NCBI RefSeq assembly: GCF_028737315.1
Contig: NZ_JAQZAO010000001.1
Span: 124,001-188,000 of the forward strand
Direction of reading: 5' to 3'
DNA: 64,000 nt
DNA from: Actinomycetospora lemnae
Lineage (GTDB): Bacteria; Actinomycetota; Actinomycetes; Mycobacteriales; Pseudonocardiaceae
The stretch's first letter is position 1, and each line of letters opens with the position of its first letter. Both the position numbers and the translations under genes were made by a program. The notes below the pieces were generated by a model. That model saw nothing but the letters and a program-made list of their open reading frames with translations, was not told the DNA's origin and made no database searches. Below, piece by piece: positions 37,910-47,226 of this stretch.

Positions 37910-38905
37910 ATCTGCGCCCGGCGGTGACGGCAGGGATGATCGTGCCGCTCCCCCGCGGTAGAGAGCCACGACACGTGCCGCCGCCTCCGCCATGTCCGCC
38001 CGCAGGCTCTCCGGCTCGAGCACCTCGACCGCGTCGCCGTAGCCGAGCAGGCCCGCCCGCGCGGCCAGGACCGACCGGAACGGCGCGACGAGGACCTCCC
38101 GGCCGTCGGGGGCGGTGCCCTCCTGCCGCCACGGCCCGGCGAGCACGGCGAGCGCGACGCGGCGCAGGGTCGACGCCCACGCCGGGTCGACGAGCACGCG
38201 GACCTCGACCTCGGCGGTCGGCTCCTGCAGCCGGTCGCGCAGCTCGGCCCACACCTCGGCGAGATCGCGGTCGTCGGGGCGGCGGGCGGGCGTGCCCGTG
38301 CGCGCGACGTCGCGGACCCGGCTGACCCGGTACATCTTCGGACGCCCGCGGTGCGCCGCGACGAGATACCAGGTGCCGGCCTTGCTGACCAGGCCGTACG
38401 GGTCGACCGTGCGCCAGGTGGCCACGGCGGCGTCGCCCGTCGCGTAGTGCAGGCGGACGCGCTCGTCGGCGACCAGCGCGGCGTCGAGGGCGGGCAGGGC
38501 GGGCAGGTCCTCGGGCGCGCGCCGCCAGCCCTGGTGCTCGACGAGCAGGCGGCGCCGGGCCCGGTCGACGCCCTCGCGGCGGGCCGCGGGCAGCGCCGCC
38601 AGCAGCTTGCGCGACGCCGAGGCCAGGGCCGGGCCGAGCGCCCCGTCCGACGACCCGAGCGCGACGAGCGCGCGCAGCTCGTCGTCGGTCATCCCGGTGA
38701 CGTCGGTGCGGTAACCCTCGAGCAGCGCCACCCCGCCCCGCCGCCCGCGCTCGCAGTACACCGGCACGCCCGCCGACGACAGGGCGTCGACGTCGCGGCG
38801 CACGGTGCGCGTCGAGACCTCGAGGCGCCGCGCGATCTCCGGCGCGGGCAGCCGGCCGTGGGTCTGCAGGAGCAGCAACGTCGCGAGCAGACGGTCCGAA
38901 CGCAC
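37907..38905 (-). CDS. HTH-WYL transcriptional regulator
   Basis: A 332-residue DeoR-like regulator: N-terminal winged helix (RLLATLLLLQTHGRLPAPEIARRLEVSTRTVRRDVDALSSAGVPVY) and a WYL domain (YGLVSKAGTWYLVAAHRGRPKMYRVSRVRDV) that senses a ligand, often nucleotide-like. GTG at 38905 matches the usual start of the HTH. It is divergent from the TIGR03086 gene, a frequent pairing in actinomycetes, so it probably controls that gene. Confidence 0.88.
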   Translation of the reverse strand: MRSDRLLATLLLLQTHGRLPAPEIARRLEVSTRTVRRDVDALSSAGVPVYCERGRRGGVALLEGYRTDVTGMTDDELRALVALGSSDGALGPALASASRKLLAALPAARREGVDRARRRLLVEHQGWRRAPEDLPALPALDAALVADERVRLHYATGDAAVATWRTVDPYGLVSKAGTWYLVAAHRGRPKMYRVSRVRDVARTGTPARRPDDRDLAEVWAELRDRLQEPTAEVEVRVLVDPAWASTLRRVALAVLAGPWRQEGTAPDGREVLVAPFRSVLAARAGLLGYGDAVEVLEPESLRADMAEAAARVVALYRGGAARSSLPSPPGAD

Positions 38906-38994
38906 GCCGTCGAGGATGGCAGGAAAACAGGACGCCAGGTGTCCGGTATCGGGGCGCACGATCCTGCGCACACCCCGCACCCAGGAGGCTCCCG

Positions 38995-39621
38995 ATGACC
39001 GCTCCCGACCCCCGTCCCCTGCTCCGCGCCGCGCTCGACCAGGTCGGCGGGCTCGTCGCCGACACCCCCGCCGACGCGCTCGACCGCCCGACCCCGTGCA
39101 CCGACTGGGACGTCCGCGCCCTGCTCGGCCACCTCGTCGGCGTGCACCGCCGCGTCGCCCACGTCGGCGCCGGCGGGCACTTCGCCGACATCGACGCGGT
39201 GCCCGAGGTCGCGGCCGGCACCCACGCCGCGGCGATCGCCACCGCCCGCGCCGACATCGACCGCGTCTGGGGCCTGGACGGCGCCGACGACGCCGACGAC
39301 GCGGTGCTCGACCGCGTGCTCACCGTGCCGTGGGGCACGATGCCCGGCCGGTTCGTCGGCTTCGGCTACGTCCAGGAGCTCACCGTCCACGCGTGGGACC
39401 TCGCCGTGGCCACGGGCCGCGCGGACGGCCTCGACCCCGCGCTCGCCGAGGCCGTCGAGGAGAACGCGCACCGCGTGCTGCCCGCCGAGCCCCGCGGCGG
39501 CCCGATCCCCTTCGGCCCGCCCGTCCCCGCCGCTCCCGACGCCGACGCGTACACCCGCCTCGCCGCGTGGCTGGGCCGCGACCCCGCGTTCGCCGCGGAC
39601 GGGAGCCTCGCCGGACGGTGA
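38995..39621 (+). CDS. TIGR03086-family mycothiol-dependent (DinB-like) metalloprotein
   Basis: A 208-residue four-helix DinB-fold protein of the maleylpyruvate-isomerase-like group. Metal/thiol-site features are PTPCTDWDVRALLGHLVGVHRR, GFGYVQELTVHAWDLAVATGR and the C-terminal Pro-rich end. Members are thought to use mycothiol and a divalent metal; substrate unknown. AGGAGG lies before the ATG. Despite its maleylpyruvate-isomerase relatives, it lies upstream of the nic repressor and shares no motif with that regulon, so it is probably controlled by the WYL protein. Confidence 0.8.
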   Translation: MTAPDPRPLLRAALDQVGGLVADTPADALDRPTPCTDWDVRALLGHLVGVHRRVAHVGAGGHFADIDAVPEVAAGTHAAAIATARADIDRVWGLDGADDADDAVLDRVLTVPWGTMPGRFVGFGYVQELTVHAWDLAVATGRADGLDPALAEAVEENAHRVLPAEPRGGPIPFGPPVPAAPDADAYTRLAAWLGRDPAFAADGSLAGR

Positions 39622-39644
39622 CGTCGCCGACCCCCGCCCGCCGT

Positions 39645-39666
39645 TCCGGACACGTACTATCTGGGG
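39645..39666. promoter_or_regulatory. Nic regulon motif, diverged copy at the nicR promoter
   Basis: CACGTACTATC (39651-39661), flanked by TCCGGA and TGGGG, matches the central 11 bp and part of the flanks of the motif found exactly conserved at 40375-40397 and 51414-51436. TACTAT (39656-39661) could be the nicR -10, so occupancy would block nicR itself (autoregulation). Confidence 0.6.
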
Positions 39667-39745
39667 CGGGAGCGACGGGCGGGGCCCGGGGGACCGTCGA
39701 CCCGCAATCACGTGCCCGGGCCGGCGCCGAGGGCGAGGTGGGCCG

Positions 39746-40288
39746 GTGACGGCGAGGTCGGCATCCGTGGAGAGCGAGCACGACGACGGGCAGGCCGGTC
39801 GCGAGACCCGCGGCGCCGCCCGCCAGCGCGTCAGCCTCGCACCGCCGGCGGATCTCGTCGCCGCGCCGGGCTACGGGGCGCGCCGCCTCTACCAGGCCTA
39901 CCTCGCCGCCTGGAGCCGCCACGTCGACGGCGTGCTGACCGGCCCCCAGTTCGCCGTGCTCTCGGCGATCCGCGCCTACCCGGACGCCGACCAGACCGCG
40001 CTCGCCGGGGCGGTCGCGCTCGACACCTCGACGATGGCCGACGTCTGCCGGCGCATGGAGCGGCGCGGTCTCATCTCGCGGACGGCCTCGCCGCACGACG
40101 CGCGCGCCAAGGTCCTGACGCTCACCGACGAGGGCGACACCGCGCTCGCGGAGACGTTCCGCCGGGCCCGCGCGCTCGACGACGCCCTGCTCGCGGGCTG
40201 CCCGCCGGAGCAGCGTCCGCACCTCGCGTCGCTGTTCAACGACCTCGGTGCGCACTGGGAGCAGGTCGCGGAGCGCGACCAGCTCTGA
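39746..40288 (+). CDS. nicR: MarR-family repressor of nicotinate catabolism (NicR-like)
   Basis: A 180-residue MarR protein. N-terminal disordered tail (1-35), then winged helix: LTGPQFAVLSAIRAYPDADQTALAGAVALDTSTMADVCRRMERRGLISR and the wing SPHDARAKVLTLTDEG. In Pseudomonas putida the MarR-type NicR represses nicotinate genes with 6-hydroxynicotinate as inducer. Position next to nicC and a shared motif in three promoters support the same role. GTG start with GAGGTG upstream. Confidence 0.8.
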   Translation: MTARSASVESEHDDGQAGRETRGAARQRVSLAPPADLVAAPGYGARRLYQAYLAAWSRHVDGVLTGPQFAVLSAIRAYPDADQTALAGAVALDTSTMADVCRRMERRGLISRTASPHDARAKVLTLTDEGDTALAETFRRARALDDALLAGCPPEQRPHLASLFNDLGAHWEQVAERDQL

Positions 40289-40367
40289 CCTCGCCCACGG
40301 GCTCTCCGACGGGATCTCCACCGGTCCGACGATCTGTTACGGCCACATCTCGGGACCCGCCAAGGTA

Positions 40368-40397
40368 TTGCGTCCTCGGATAGTACGTGCTCGGATT
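40368..40397 (+). promoter_or_regulatory. Nic regulon promoter/operator before nicC
   Basis: TTGCGT (40368-40373) as -35, then the conserved motif CTCGGATAGTACGTG + CTCGGATT (40375-40397), which includes TCGGAT at -10 spacing (17 bp). The same 30-bp block recurs, with one mismatch, before nicX. CTCGGA is repeated directly 15 bp apart inside it. Placement between -35 and -10 fits repression. Confidence 0.75.
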
Positions 40398-40440
40398 TAA
40401 CGCAGCCGGACGCGAGCACCACATCGGAGGAACGGCACCA

Positions 40441-41708
40441 TGGCGAGCCAGTCGTTCGAGGTCACCATCGTCGGCGGGGGTCTGGGCGGCCTCTGCGCGG
40501 CGCTCTCGCTGCGCCAGCGCGGCCTGCGGGTCACCGTCGTCGAGGCCGCCCCGGAGCTGGGCGAGATCGGTGCCGGCATCCAGACCGCCCCGAACGCCAG
40601 CCGCATCCTCATCGGCCTGGGGCTGCGCGCGCAGCTCGAGGCGGTGCGCACCCAGCCCGAGGACCAGGTCCGGCGCCGCTGGGCCGACGGCAGCATCATC
40701 GCCCAGCTCCCGCTGGGCCGGCGCGTCATCGACCAGTACGGCGCCCCGTACTGGCACTACCACCGCGCCGACCTGCACCGCGTCCTGCTCGACGCCTGCG
40801 TCGACCCGGACCTCCCCGGCCCGCTGGTCTCGCTGCACACCGGCGCCAAGGTCGCCGAGCTCGACCGGAGCGACCCGCTGCGGCCGGTCGCCGTCGCCGA
40901 GGACGGGCGCCGCTTCGAAGGCGACGTGCTGATCGGCGCCGACGGCATCCGCTCGGCCGTGCGCGACCTCGCGGGCTTCGACGACACGCTCGTCTTCTCC
41001 GGCGAGATGGCCTACCGGGCGCTGATCCCCGGCGAGCTGATCGCCGCGGACCCGGCCACCCGCTTCCTCGTCGACCGCTACCACTCGACGATCTGGTACG
41101 GCCCCGACAAGCACCTCGTGCACTACGTGATCCGCAACGGGCAGTACCTCAACGTCGTCGCGATCGTGCCGTGCTCGGAGGGCATCGAGCGCGACTGGAG
41201 CGGCCCGGCCACCCCCGAGCAGCTCGCGGCCGACTTCGCCGACTGGGACGACCGCGTGCCCGCGATGCTGTCCAAGGCCAAGCCCGAGGACGTCTCGCTC
41301 TGGGCCATGTACCGCCGGCGCCGCGACCCGGTGTGGGTCGACGGCCGGGTCGCCCTGCTCGGCGACGCCTGCCACGCGATGCTGCCCTACCAGGCGCAGG
41401 GCGCCTCGCAGTCGATGGAGGACGCCGCGGTGCTCGCCGAGGAGCTGGGCCGGGTCACCCGCGACGACATCGACGGCGCCCTCGTGCGCTACGTCGACCG
41501 CCGGGCCAAGCACGCGGGCATGGTGCAGGACGCCTCGCTGCAGAACATGTCCTTCTACCACCTGCCCGACGGCCCCGAGCAGCGTGAGCGCGACGAGAAG
41601 CTGGCCCGCTTCGACGGCGAGTCGGACGTCTCCTACGACTGGCTCTGGAACGGCAGCCCGCTCCACGACCACGACACCGAGTCCATCCACTACCAGTTCG
41701 CCCGCTGA
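40441..41708 (+). CDS. nicC: FAD monooxygenase, 6-hydroxynicotinate 3-monooxygenase-like
   Basis: A 422-residue class A flavoprotein hydroxylase: GGGLGG (12-17) in the FAD Rossmann fold, EIGAGIQTAPNASRILIGLGL, a DG motif (DVLIGADGIRSAVRDLAG) and GD motif (LLGDACHAMLPYQAQGASQSMEDA). Related salicylate-type enzymes exist, but the surrounding dioxygenase, deformylase, amidase and isomerase point to NicC, decarboxylative hydroxylation of 6-hydroxynicotinate to 2,5-dihydroxypyridine. GGAGGA precedes ATG. First gene after the conserved operator. Confidence 0.82.
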
Positions 41709-41755
41709 CGCGCGGACCGAGCGACCCCACCCCTTCCGCGACGGGAGCGAACCGC

Positions 41756-43168
41756 ATGCGCACCGGAGACCAGATCGTCCAGGACCTGCCCTGGCGCTGG
41801 GGCGTCCAAGGCAAGATCTTCCTCATCGGCGGCCTCGGCTACATGTTCGACGCCTGGGACGTCGCCCTCAACGGCTTCCTCACCCCGCTGGTCGGCACCG
41901 AGTTCGGGCTGACGCCGGGACAGAAGGGCCTGGTCGCGACGGCCAACCTCATCGGCATGGCGGTCGGCGCCGTGGCCTGGGGCACCGTGGCCGACCGCAT
42001 CGGGCGCAAGAAGGCCTTCAGCATCACCCTGCTGATCTTCGCGCTGTTCTCGGTGCTCGGCGCGCTGTCGCCGAACATCGAGATGTTCCTGCTGCTGCGC
42101 TTCCTCGCCGGCGTCGGCCTCGGCGGCTGCATCCCGGTCGACTACGCGATCGTCAGCGAGTTCTCGCCGAAGAAGCAGCGCGGCCGGGTGCTCGCCGCGA
42201 TGGACGGGTGGTGGCCGATCGGCGCCACGCTCGCCGGCGTGTCCGCGACGCTGCTCGTCCCGGTCACGGGCAACTGGCGCTGGATGCTCGTGCTCATGAT
42301 CCTGCCGGCCCTGCTGCTGTTCTGGGTGCGCCGCGGGGTGCCCGAGTCGCCGCTCTACCTCTCCCGTATGGGCCGTGAGGCCGAGGCCCGCGCCGTCATC
42401 GACGACATGGTGACCCGCACCGGCGCCACCGCCGAGCCCTACGCCATCCCCGAGCCCGTCGCCGAGGACAAGAGGGGCGGCGCCTGGGCCGCGGCCGTCG
42501 ACCAGCTGCGTCGCGTCTGGGCGTTCAACCCGCGCATCACCGCCGTCGCGTGGTCGCTGTTCATCGCCGTCATGCTCGTCTACTACGCCGCCCTGAGCTG
42601 GATGCCCTCGATCCTGCGCGCCGAGGGCTTCGGCGAGATCGCCGCGTTCGCCTCGACGACCCTGATGAACGCGCTCGGCATCGTCGGTGTCGCGCTCTCG
42701 GTGCTGGTCGTCGACCGCTGGGGCCGCAAGAAGGTCATCGCGCTGGCCGGCCCGATCGCGGCCGCCACGCTCGTCGCCTTCTCGCTGCTGCTCGGCACCC
42801 CGACCCTCGCGGTGATCGCCATCGGCGCGTTCGGGCTGTTCGCGCTGGTGGTCATCCCGGTCATGTACGCCTACGTCTCCGAGCTCTATCCCACCGAGCT
42901 GCGCGCCTCGGGCTTCGGCTGGGCGTCGTCGTCGAGCCGCGCGATCACCGGGTTCGCCCCGCTGCTGTTCGGCAGCGTGCTCTGGCCCGTGCTCGGCCTG
43001 CCGCTGACGTTCACCCTGCTCGGGGTGCTCGTCCTCGCCGCGGTGGTGTTCATGTGGGTCGGCGCGCCGGAGACCGCGGGTCGCGAGCTCGACCGGATCA
43101 CCACCGACGTGCCGGACGCCCCGCTCGACGCCAGCACCCCGACCGACACCGAGCGCACCCGCGCCTGA
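41756..43168 (+). CDS. MFS transporter, aromatic-acid/nicotinate uptake candidate
   Basis: A 470-residue major-facilitator protein with 12 predicted helices. The signature loop GTVADRIGRKKA (about 76-87) follows helix 2, LLRFLAGVGLGGCIPVDYAIVSEF follows helix 4, and VDRWGRKKVIALAG is the second-half loop. It resembles the AAHS/sugar-porter branches that take up aromatic acids. It is 47 bp after nicC, so nicotinate or 6-hydroxynicotinate uptake is the likely job (inference). Confidence 0.85.
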   Translation: MRTGDQIVQDLPWRWGVQGKIFLIGGLGYMFDAWDVALNGFLTPLVGTEFGLTPGQKGLVATANLIGMAVGAVAWGTVADRIGRKKAFSITLLIFALFSVLGALSPNIEMFLLLRFLAGVGLGGCIPVDYAIVSEFSPKKQRGRVLAAMDGWWPIGATLAGVSATLLVPVTGNWRWMLVLMILPALLLFWVRRGVPESPLYLSRMGREAEARAVIDDMVTRTGATAEPYAIPEPVAEDKRGGAWAAAVDQLRRVWAFNPRITAVAWSLFIAVMLVYYAALSWMPSILRAEGFGEIAAFASTTLMNALGIVGVALSVLVVDRWGRKKVIALAGPIAAATLVAFSLLLGTPTLAVIAIGAFGLFALVVIPVMYAYVSELYPTELRASGFGWASSSSRAITGFAPLLFGSVLWPVLGLPLTFTLLGVLVLAAVVFMWVGAPETAGRELDRITTDVPDAPLDASTPTDTERTRA

Positions 43169-43187
43169 CCCGCTCCCCCGACCCGAG

Positions 43188-43232
43188 CGAAGGGCACCCT
43201 CGGTCGGTCTACCCGACCGGGGGCGCCCTTCG
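43188..43232 (+). terminator. Terminator between transporter and dehydrogenase genes
   Basis: A 20-bp stem (CGAAGGGCACCCTCGGTCGG pairing with two imperfect positions) and a 5-nt loop starts 20 bp after the transporter stop. It resembles the hairpin at 49465-49509. Partial read-through would set lower dehydrogenase expression unless a separate promoter exists. Confidence 0.75.
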
Positions 43233-43280
43233 CCGGATCCCGGACCGGAGCCCGCCCGAGTCCCGAGGAGGCCCGCGGCC

Positions 43281-44171
43281 GTGAAGCCCGCCGCGTTCAC
43301 CTACCACCGCGCGCACGACGTCGCGGACGCCGTCGGTCTGCTCACCGACCTGGCCGCGGCGGGCGAGGACCCCAAGATCATCGCCGGCGGGCAGAGCCTC
43401 ATGCCGATGATGACCTTCCGCCTCTCGCGGCCGTCGGCGCTGGTCGACCTCGGCCCGCTGCGGCGGGTGCCGTCGATGACGGCGATCGACCACGACGGGC
43501 ACACGCTGGCCCTCGGCGCCCTCGTCACCCACCGCGCCGTCGAGACCGCGAAGCTGCCCGAGGGCTTCGCGGTCCTCGCCCGCGCCATGCGCTGGGTCGG
43601 GCACCTGCCCATCCGCAGCCGCGGCACCGTCGCCGGGAGCCTCGTGCACGGCGACGCCACCGCCGAGTGGTGCCTGCTCGCGCTGCTGCTCGACGCCGTC
43701 GTCGTCGCCGAGGGCCCCGGCGGGCGCCGTGAGATCCCCGCCGACCAGCTCTTCCACGGCTTCTACGCCACCGCGGTCGATCCCGACGAGGTCGTCGTCG
43801 AGGTCCGCTTCACCCGGCCCGCCCCGCACGCGGCGCTGACGGAGTTCGCCCGCCGCCACGGCGACTTCGCGATCGTCGACGCCGCGGTCGCCCTGGACCT
43901 CGACGGCAGCGACGTCACCGGCGGGCGCGTCGTGCTCGGTGGCGTGGCGCCCGCCCCGATCCGGGTGCCGGAGGCCGAGGCGGTGCTCGCCGCCGGTGGC
44001 GACGCCCGGGACGACGCGCTGGTCGGCGCCGTCGCCGACGCGGCCGCCGCGGCGATCGACCCGCCCGACGATCCGCAGACCACCGCCACCTACCGCCGCC
44101 GGCTCACCCGCACCCTCGTGGCGGACGCGTGCCGGCAGGCGGCCGGGACCCTGCAGGAGCCGCAGCCGTGA
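43281..44171 (+). CDS. Molybdenum hydroxylase FAD-binding medium subunit (CoxM type)
   Basis: A 296-residue FAD subunit of a xanthine-oxidase-family hydroxylase. The two FAD-binding motifs are IIAGGQSLMPMMTFRL (about 34-49) and RSRGTVAGSLVHGDATAEW (about 113-131), with the C-terminal CO-dehydrogenase flavoprotein domain after about 185. With the next two genes it forms a three-subunit enzyme. Within this cluster the substrate is most likely nicotinate (6-hydroxylation). GAGGAGG upstream of GTG; stop overlaps the large-subunit start by GTGA. Confidence 0.87.
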   Translation: MKPAAFTYHRAHDVADAVGLLTDLAAAGEDPKIIAGGQSLMPMMTFRLSRPSALVDLGPLRRVPSMTAIDHDGHTLALGALVTHRAVETAKLPEGFAVLARAMRWVGHLPIRSRGTVAGSLVHGDATAEWCLLALLLDAVVVAEGPGGRREIPADQLFHGFYATAVDPDEVVVEVRFTRPAPHAALTEFARRHGDFAIVDAAVALDLDGSDVTGGRVVLGGVAPAPIRVPEAEAVLAAGGDARDDALVGAVADAAAAAIDPPDDPQTTATYRRRLTRTLVADACRQAAGTLQEPQP

Positions 44172-46708
44172 CGGACCTGACCACCACCGACCGGCCCGAC
44201 CAGACCGCGCCGCACGAGGCCGCCGACCCCGACCGGCCCGTCCACCCCCTGTCCGCCGGTCACGAGCACCGTCCCGACGAGCCGCGCTTCGACGGCCGCC
44301 GGGGCCGCTGGGTGGGCGCGTCGGTGCCCCGGCGCGAGGACCCGCGCCTGCTCACCGGCCGCGGCCGGTTCGTCGACGACATCGCGCTGCCCGGGATGCT
44401 GCACGCGGGCTTCGTGCGCGCGACCGTCGCGCACGCCCACGTCACCGACGTCGACCTGAGCGCGACCCGCGAGGTGCCCGGTGTCGTCGCCGCCTTCGAC
44501 GGCGCCGATCTCGCGCTCGGCGACATCGTCGCGATCCTCGACCGCCCGCCCGAGGAGTTCACGCCGACCGCGATGCCGGTGCTCGCGAAGGGCAAGGTCC
44601 GGTTCGTCGGCGAGCCGATCGCCCTGGTCGTCGCGTCCGACCCGTACGCGGTGGAGGACGGCATCGAGGCCGCGCGGGTGTCCTACGACGTGCTCGACGC
44701 CGTCGTCTCGTCCGCGTCGGCGCTGGCCCCGGGCGCGGCGGTGGTGCACGAGGAGGCCCCGGACAACGTCCTGCTCGACGTGTCGATGTTCGACACCCCC
44801 GGCGTGGACGAGGCGTTCGCGGAGGCTGCGGGAGACGACGCGGAGCGGAGCTCGACCCGTCGAGGCTGTGTCGTCGAGGTCACGACGCGCAGCGGCCGGC
44901 AGAACGCCCTGCCGCTCGAGACCCGCGGCGCGGTGGCGTCGTGGGACGCGCGCGACGACCAGCTGCTCGTGCAGACGTGCACCCAGGTCCCCCACCAGGT
45001 CCGCACGGTGCTGGCCCGCTCGCTCGGGATCCCCGAGCGCACCGTGCGCGTGACCGTCCCGGACATGGGCGGCGGCTTCGGGCAGAAGTGCGTCGTCGGC
45101 CGCGAGGAGATCGCGGTGGCCGCGGCGGCGCGGCGTCTCGACCGTCCCGTCAAGTGGATCGAGGACCGGCGCGAGGCCCTGACCGCGGGCTTCCTGGCCC
45201 GCGAGCAGGAGTACCGCACGCGTGCGGCGTTCGACGCCGACGGGCACATCACCGCGCTCGACGTCGACGTCGTCTGCGACATGGGCGCCTACTCCTGCTA
45301 CCCCTTCACCGCCGGCATCGAGCCGCTCATGGCCTCCGCGGAGATGCCCAGCGTGTACCGGGTGCCCGCCTACCGGGTGCGCGGCCGCGCGATCACCAGC
45401 ACCAAGGCCCCGACCGCGCCCTACCGCGGGGTGAGCCGCCCGCAGTACGTGATGGCGATCGAGCGCGTCATGGAGAAGGCGGCGCGGGCGCTCGGCATGG
45501 ACCCGGTCGAGGTGCGGCGGCGCAACGTCATCACCGCGTTCCCGTACACCGGGATCAACGGCGTCACCTACGACCCCGGCACCTACCGCGAGTCGCTCGA
45601 CCTCGCCGAGGCGACGATCCGCGAGGAGGGCTGGTTCGAGGCGCGGGAGCGGGGTGACCGGCACCTGGGCATCGGCTTCTGCTGCTTCTCCGAGCGCACC
45701 GGCTACGGGTCGGAGGCGTTCGCCAAGCGGAAGATGACCGTCGTCCCCGGGTTCGACATCTCCGAGATCCGCATGGACACCACCGGCTCGGTGGTGGTCA
45801 CCAGCGGCACGATGAACCACGGGCAGTCGCACGAGACGACGTTCGCGCAGATCGTCGCCGACCGGCTCGGCCTCGACCCCGAGCAGGTCAAGCTGCGCCA
45901 GGGCGACACCGAGCGCATCTCCTACGGGTGGGGCACGTTCGCGTCGCGGTCGGTGACGATCGGCGGCTCGGCGGTCGCGCTGGCCTCCGAGCGGCTCGGC
46001 GAGCTGCTCTGCCGCATCGCCGCGCACCTGCTCGAGACCCGCCCGGAGAACGTCGCGCTCGACGGCGACGGCGGGGTGGTGCAGCTCGACGACCCGTCGC
46101 GGACGCGCAGCGGAGCGGAGCCGGACCCGTCACCCAAACGGCTGTCGTTCGCCGACATCGCCGACGTCGCCCACCTGCGTGCCCACCTCCTGCCCAAGGA
46201 CGTCGACCCGACGCTGACGGCCACCGCGAGCTTCGACGTCCCCGGCGACGGCACGTTCTCGAACGCCACGCACGCCGCCGTCGTCGAGGCCGACCCGGGC
46301 ACGGGGCAGGTGCGCATCCTGCGCTACGTGTGCGTCGAGGACTGCGGGGTCGTCATCCACCCGCAGGTCGTCGACGGGCAGTGCCGCGGCGGGATCGCCC
46401 AGGGCATCGCGGGCGCGCTGTTCGAGGAGGTCACGTACGACGACCAGGGCGAGCCGTCGGCCGCGTCGTTCATCGACTACCTCGTCCCCACCGCCACCGA
46501 GATCCCCGACGTCTCGATCGCGCACCTGGAGACGCCGTGCGCGTTCACCGCCAATGGCGCGAAGGGCGCGGGCGAGGGCGGCACGATCGGCGCGCCGGCG
46601 GCCGTGCTGAACGCCGTCAACGACGCCCTGCGCCACACCGGCGTCGAGCTCGACACCACCCCGATCCACCCCGGGACGGTCCTGGACGCGCTGGAGGGCA
46701 CCTCGTGA
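44168..46708 (+). CDS. Molybdenum hydroxylase large catalytic subunit (nicotinate dehydrogenase candidate)
   Basis: An 846-residue molybdopterin-cytosine-dinucleotide subunit. It has an N-terminal acidic extension (1-45), RREDPRLLTGRGRFVDD, MoCo-contact GGGFGQK, and KGAGEGGTIGAPAAVLNAVNDAL with the catalytic Glu near the C-terminus. The active-site loop reads PYRGVSRPQY instead of the AYRCSFR of true CO dehydrogenases, so it is not CoxL. Two short segments (AGDDAERSSTRRGC, encoded near 44830-44868, and RTRSGAEPDPS near 46103-46131) interrupt otherwise conserved sequence and coincide with copies of a DNA repeat. Product: nicotinate to 6-hydroxynicotinate (inference from cluster). Confidence 0.83.
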   Translation: MTDLTTTDRPDQTAPHEAADPDRPVHPLSAGHEHRPDEPRFDGRRGRWVGASVPRREDPRLLTGRGRFVDDIALPGMLHAGFVRATVAHAHVTDVDLSATREVPGVVAAFDGADLALGDIVAILDRPPEEFTPTAMPVLAKGKVRFVGEPIALVVASDPYAVEDGIEAARVSYDVLDAVVSSASALAPGAAVVHEEAPDNVLLDVSMFDTPGVDEAFAEAAGDDAERSSTRRGCVVEVTTRSGRQNALPLETRGAVASWDARDDQLLVQTCTQVPHQVRTVLARSLGIPERTVRVTVPDMGGGFGQKCVVGREEIAVAAAARRLDRPVKWIEDRREALTAGFLAREQEYRTRAAFDADGHITALDVDVVCDMGAYSCYPFTAGIEPLMASAEMPSVYRVPAYRVRGRAITSTKAPTAPYRGVSRPQYVMAIERVMEKAARALGMDPVEVRRRNVITAFPYTGINGVTYDPGTYRESLDLAEATIREEGWFEARERGDRHLGIGFCCFSERTGYGSEAFAKRKMTVVPGFDISEIRMDTTGSVVVTSGTMNHGQSHETTFAQIVADRLGLDPEQVKLRQGDTERISYGWGTFASRSVTIGGSAVALASERLGELLCRIAAHLLETRPENVALDGDGGVVQLDDPSRTRSGAEPDPSPKRLSFADIADVAHLRAHLLPKDVDPTLTATASFDVPGDGTFSNATHAAVVEADPGTGQVRILRYVCVEDCGVVIHPQVVDGQCRGGIAQGIAGALFEEVTYDDQGEPSAASFIDYLVPTATEIPDVSIAHLETPCAFTANGAKGAGEGGTIGAPAAVLNAVNDALRHTGVELDTTPIHPGTVLDALEGTS
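44830..44868 (+). repeat. Nic-cluster short repeat, copy 1 (inside large subunit gene)
   Basis: Core GAGACGACGCGGAGCG + GAGCTCGACC. It is in frame within the dehydrogenase gene, replacing a short linker by about 14 codons. Related copies lie at 46103-46131, 47174-47210 and 50320-50357. Confidence 0.7.
46103..46131 (+). repeat. Nic-cluster short repeat, diverged copy 2
   Basis: GACGCGCAGCGGAGCGGAG followed by CCGGACCCGTC, a diverged but recognisable copy, in frame in the large subunit gene. Confidence 0.5.
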
Positions 46709-47226
46709 ACGACCCGCACCTGCTGTCGCTGACGGTCAACGGCGCCGAGCACGAGGTGGTCGTCGAACCGCGGCGCACGCTCGCCGACGTCCTGCGCCAC
46801 GACCTGCGCCTCACCGGCACCCACGTCGGGTGCGAGCACGGGGTGTGCGGGGCGTGCACCGTGCTGGTCGACGGCGCCCCGACGCGCGCGTGCCTGGTGT
46901 TCGCGGTGCAGGCCGAGGGCGCCGACGTACGCACGGTGGAGTCGCTCGCCCGGGACGGGGAGCTCTCCGACCTGCAGCGGGCGTTCGGCGACCACCACGC
47001 CCTGCAGTGCGGCTTCTGCACGCCCGGCTTCCTCATGCTCGCCGAGGGCGTGCTGGCCGAGCAGCCCGACGCTTCGCGCGAGGACATCCGCGAGGCGCTC
47101 TCGGCGAACCTGTGCCGCTGCACGGGCTACCAGACCATCGTCGACGCGGTGCACGCGACGGCCTGCTCACGACGGGAGACGGAGCGCAGCGGAGCTCGAC
47201 CCGTGGACTGGGAGAGCTGCTCGTGA
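46705..47226 (+). CDS. Molybdenum hydroxylase iron-sulfur small subunit (CoxS type)
   Basis: A 173-residue protein with two [2Fe-2S] sites: plant-ferredoxin cluster Cys43, Cys48, Cys51, Cys63 (GCEHGVCGAC) and the helical-domain cluster Cys102, Cys105, Cys137, Cys139 (QCGFCTPG, CRCTGY). It passes electrons from the Mo site to FAD. The last 20 residues (SRRETERSGARPVDWESCS) are unusual and are encoded by a repeat copy, so the original C-terminus has been replaced. Coupled at both ends by GTGA overlaps. Confidence 0.93.
   Translation: MNDPHLLSLTVNGAEHEVVVEPRRTLADVLRHDLRLTGTHVGCEHGVCGACTVLVDGAPTRACLVFAVQAEGADVRTVESLARDGELSDLQRAFGDHHALQCGFCTPGFLMLAEGVLAEQPDASREDIREALSANLCRCTGYQTIVDAVHATACSRRETERSGARPVDWESCS
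47174..47210 (+). repeat. Nic-cluster short repeat, copy 3 (3' end of small subunit gene)
   Basis: GAGACGGAGCGCAGCG + GAGCTCGACC, in frame at the end of the iron-sulfur subunit gene. Confidence 0.7.

Noticed and set aside
38995-39621. Maleylpyruvate isomerase as part of the nic pathway
   Set aside because: The nic route passes through maleamate and maleate, not maleylpyruvate; the gene pairs with the divergent WYL regulator and lacks the nic operator.
43281-47226. Aerobic CO dehydrogenase (CoxMLS)
   Set aside because: The large subunit lacks the AYRCSFR active-site loop, and every neighbour belongs to the nicotinate pathway.
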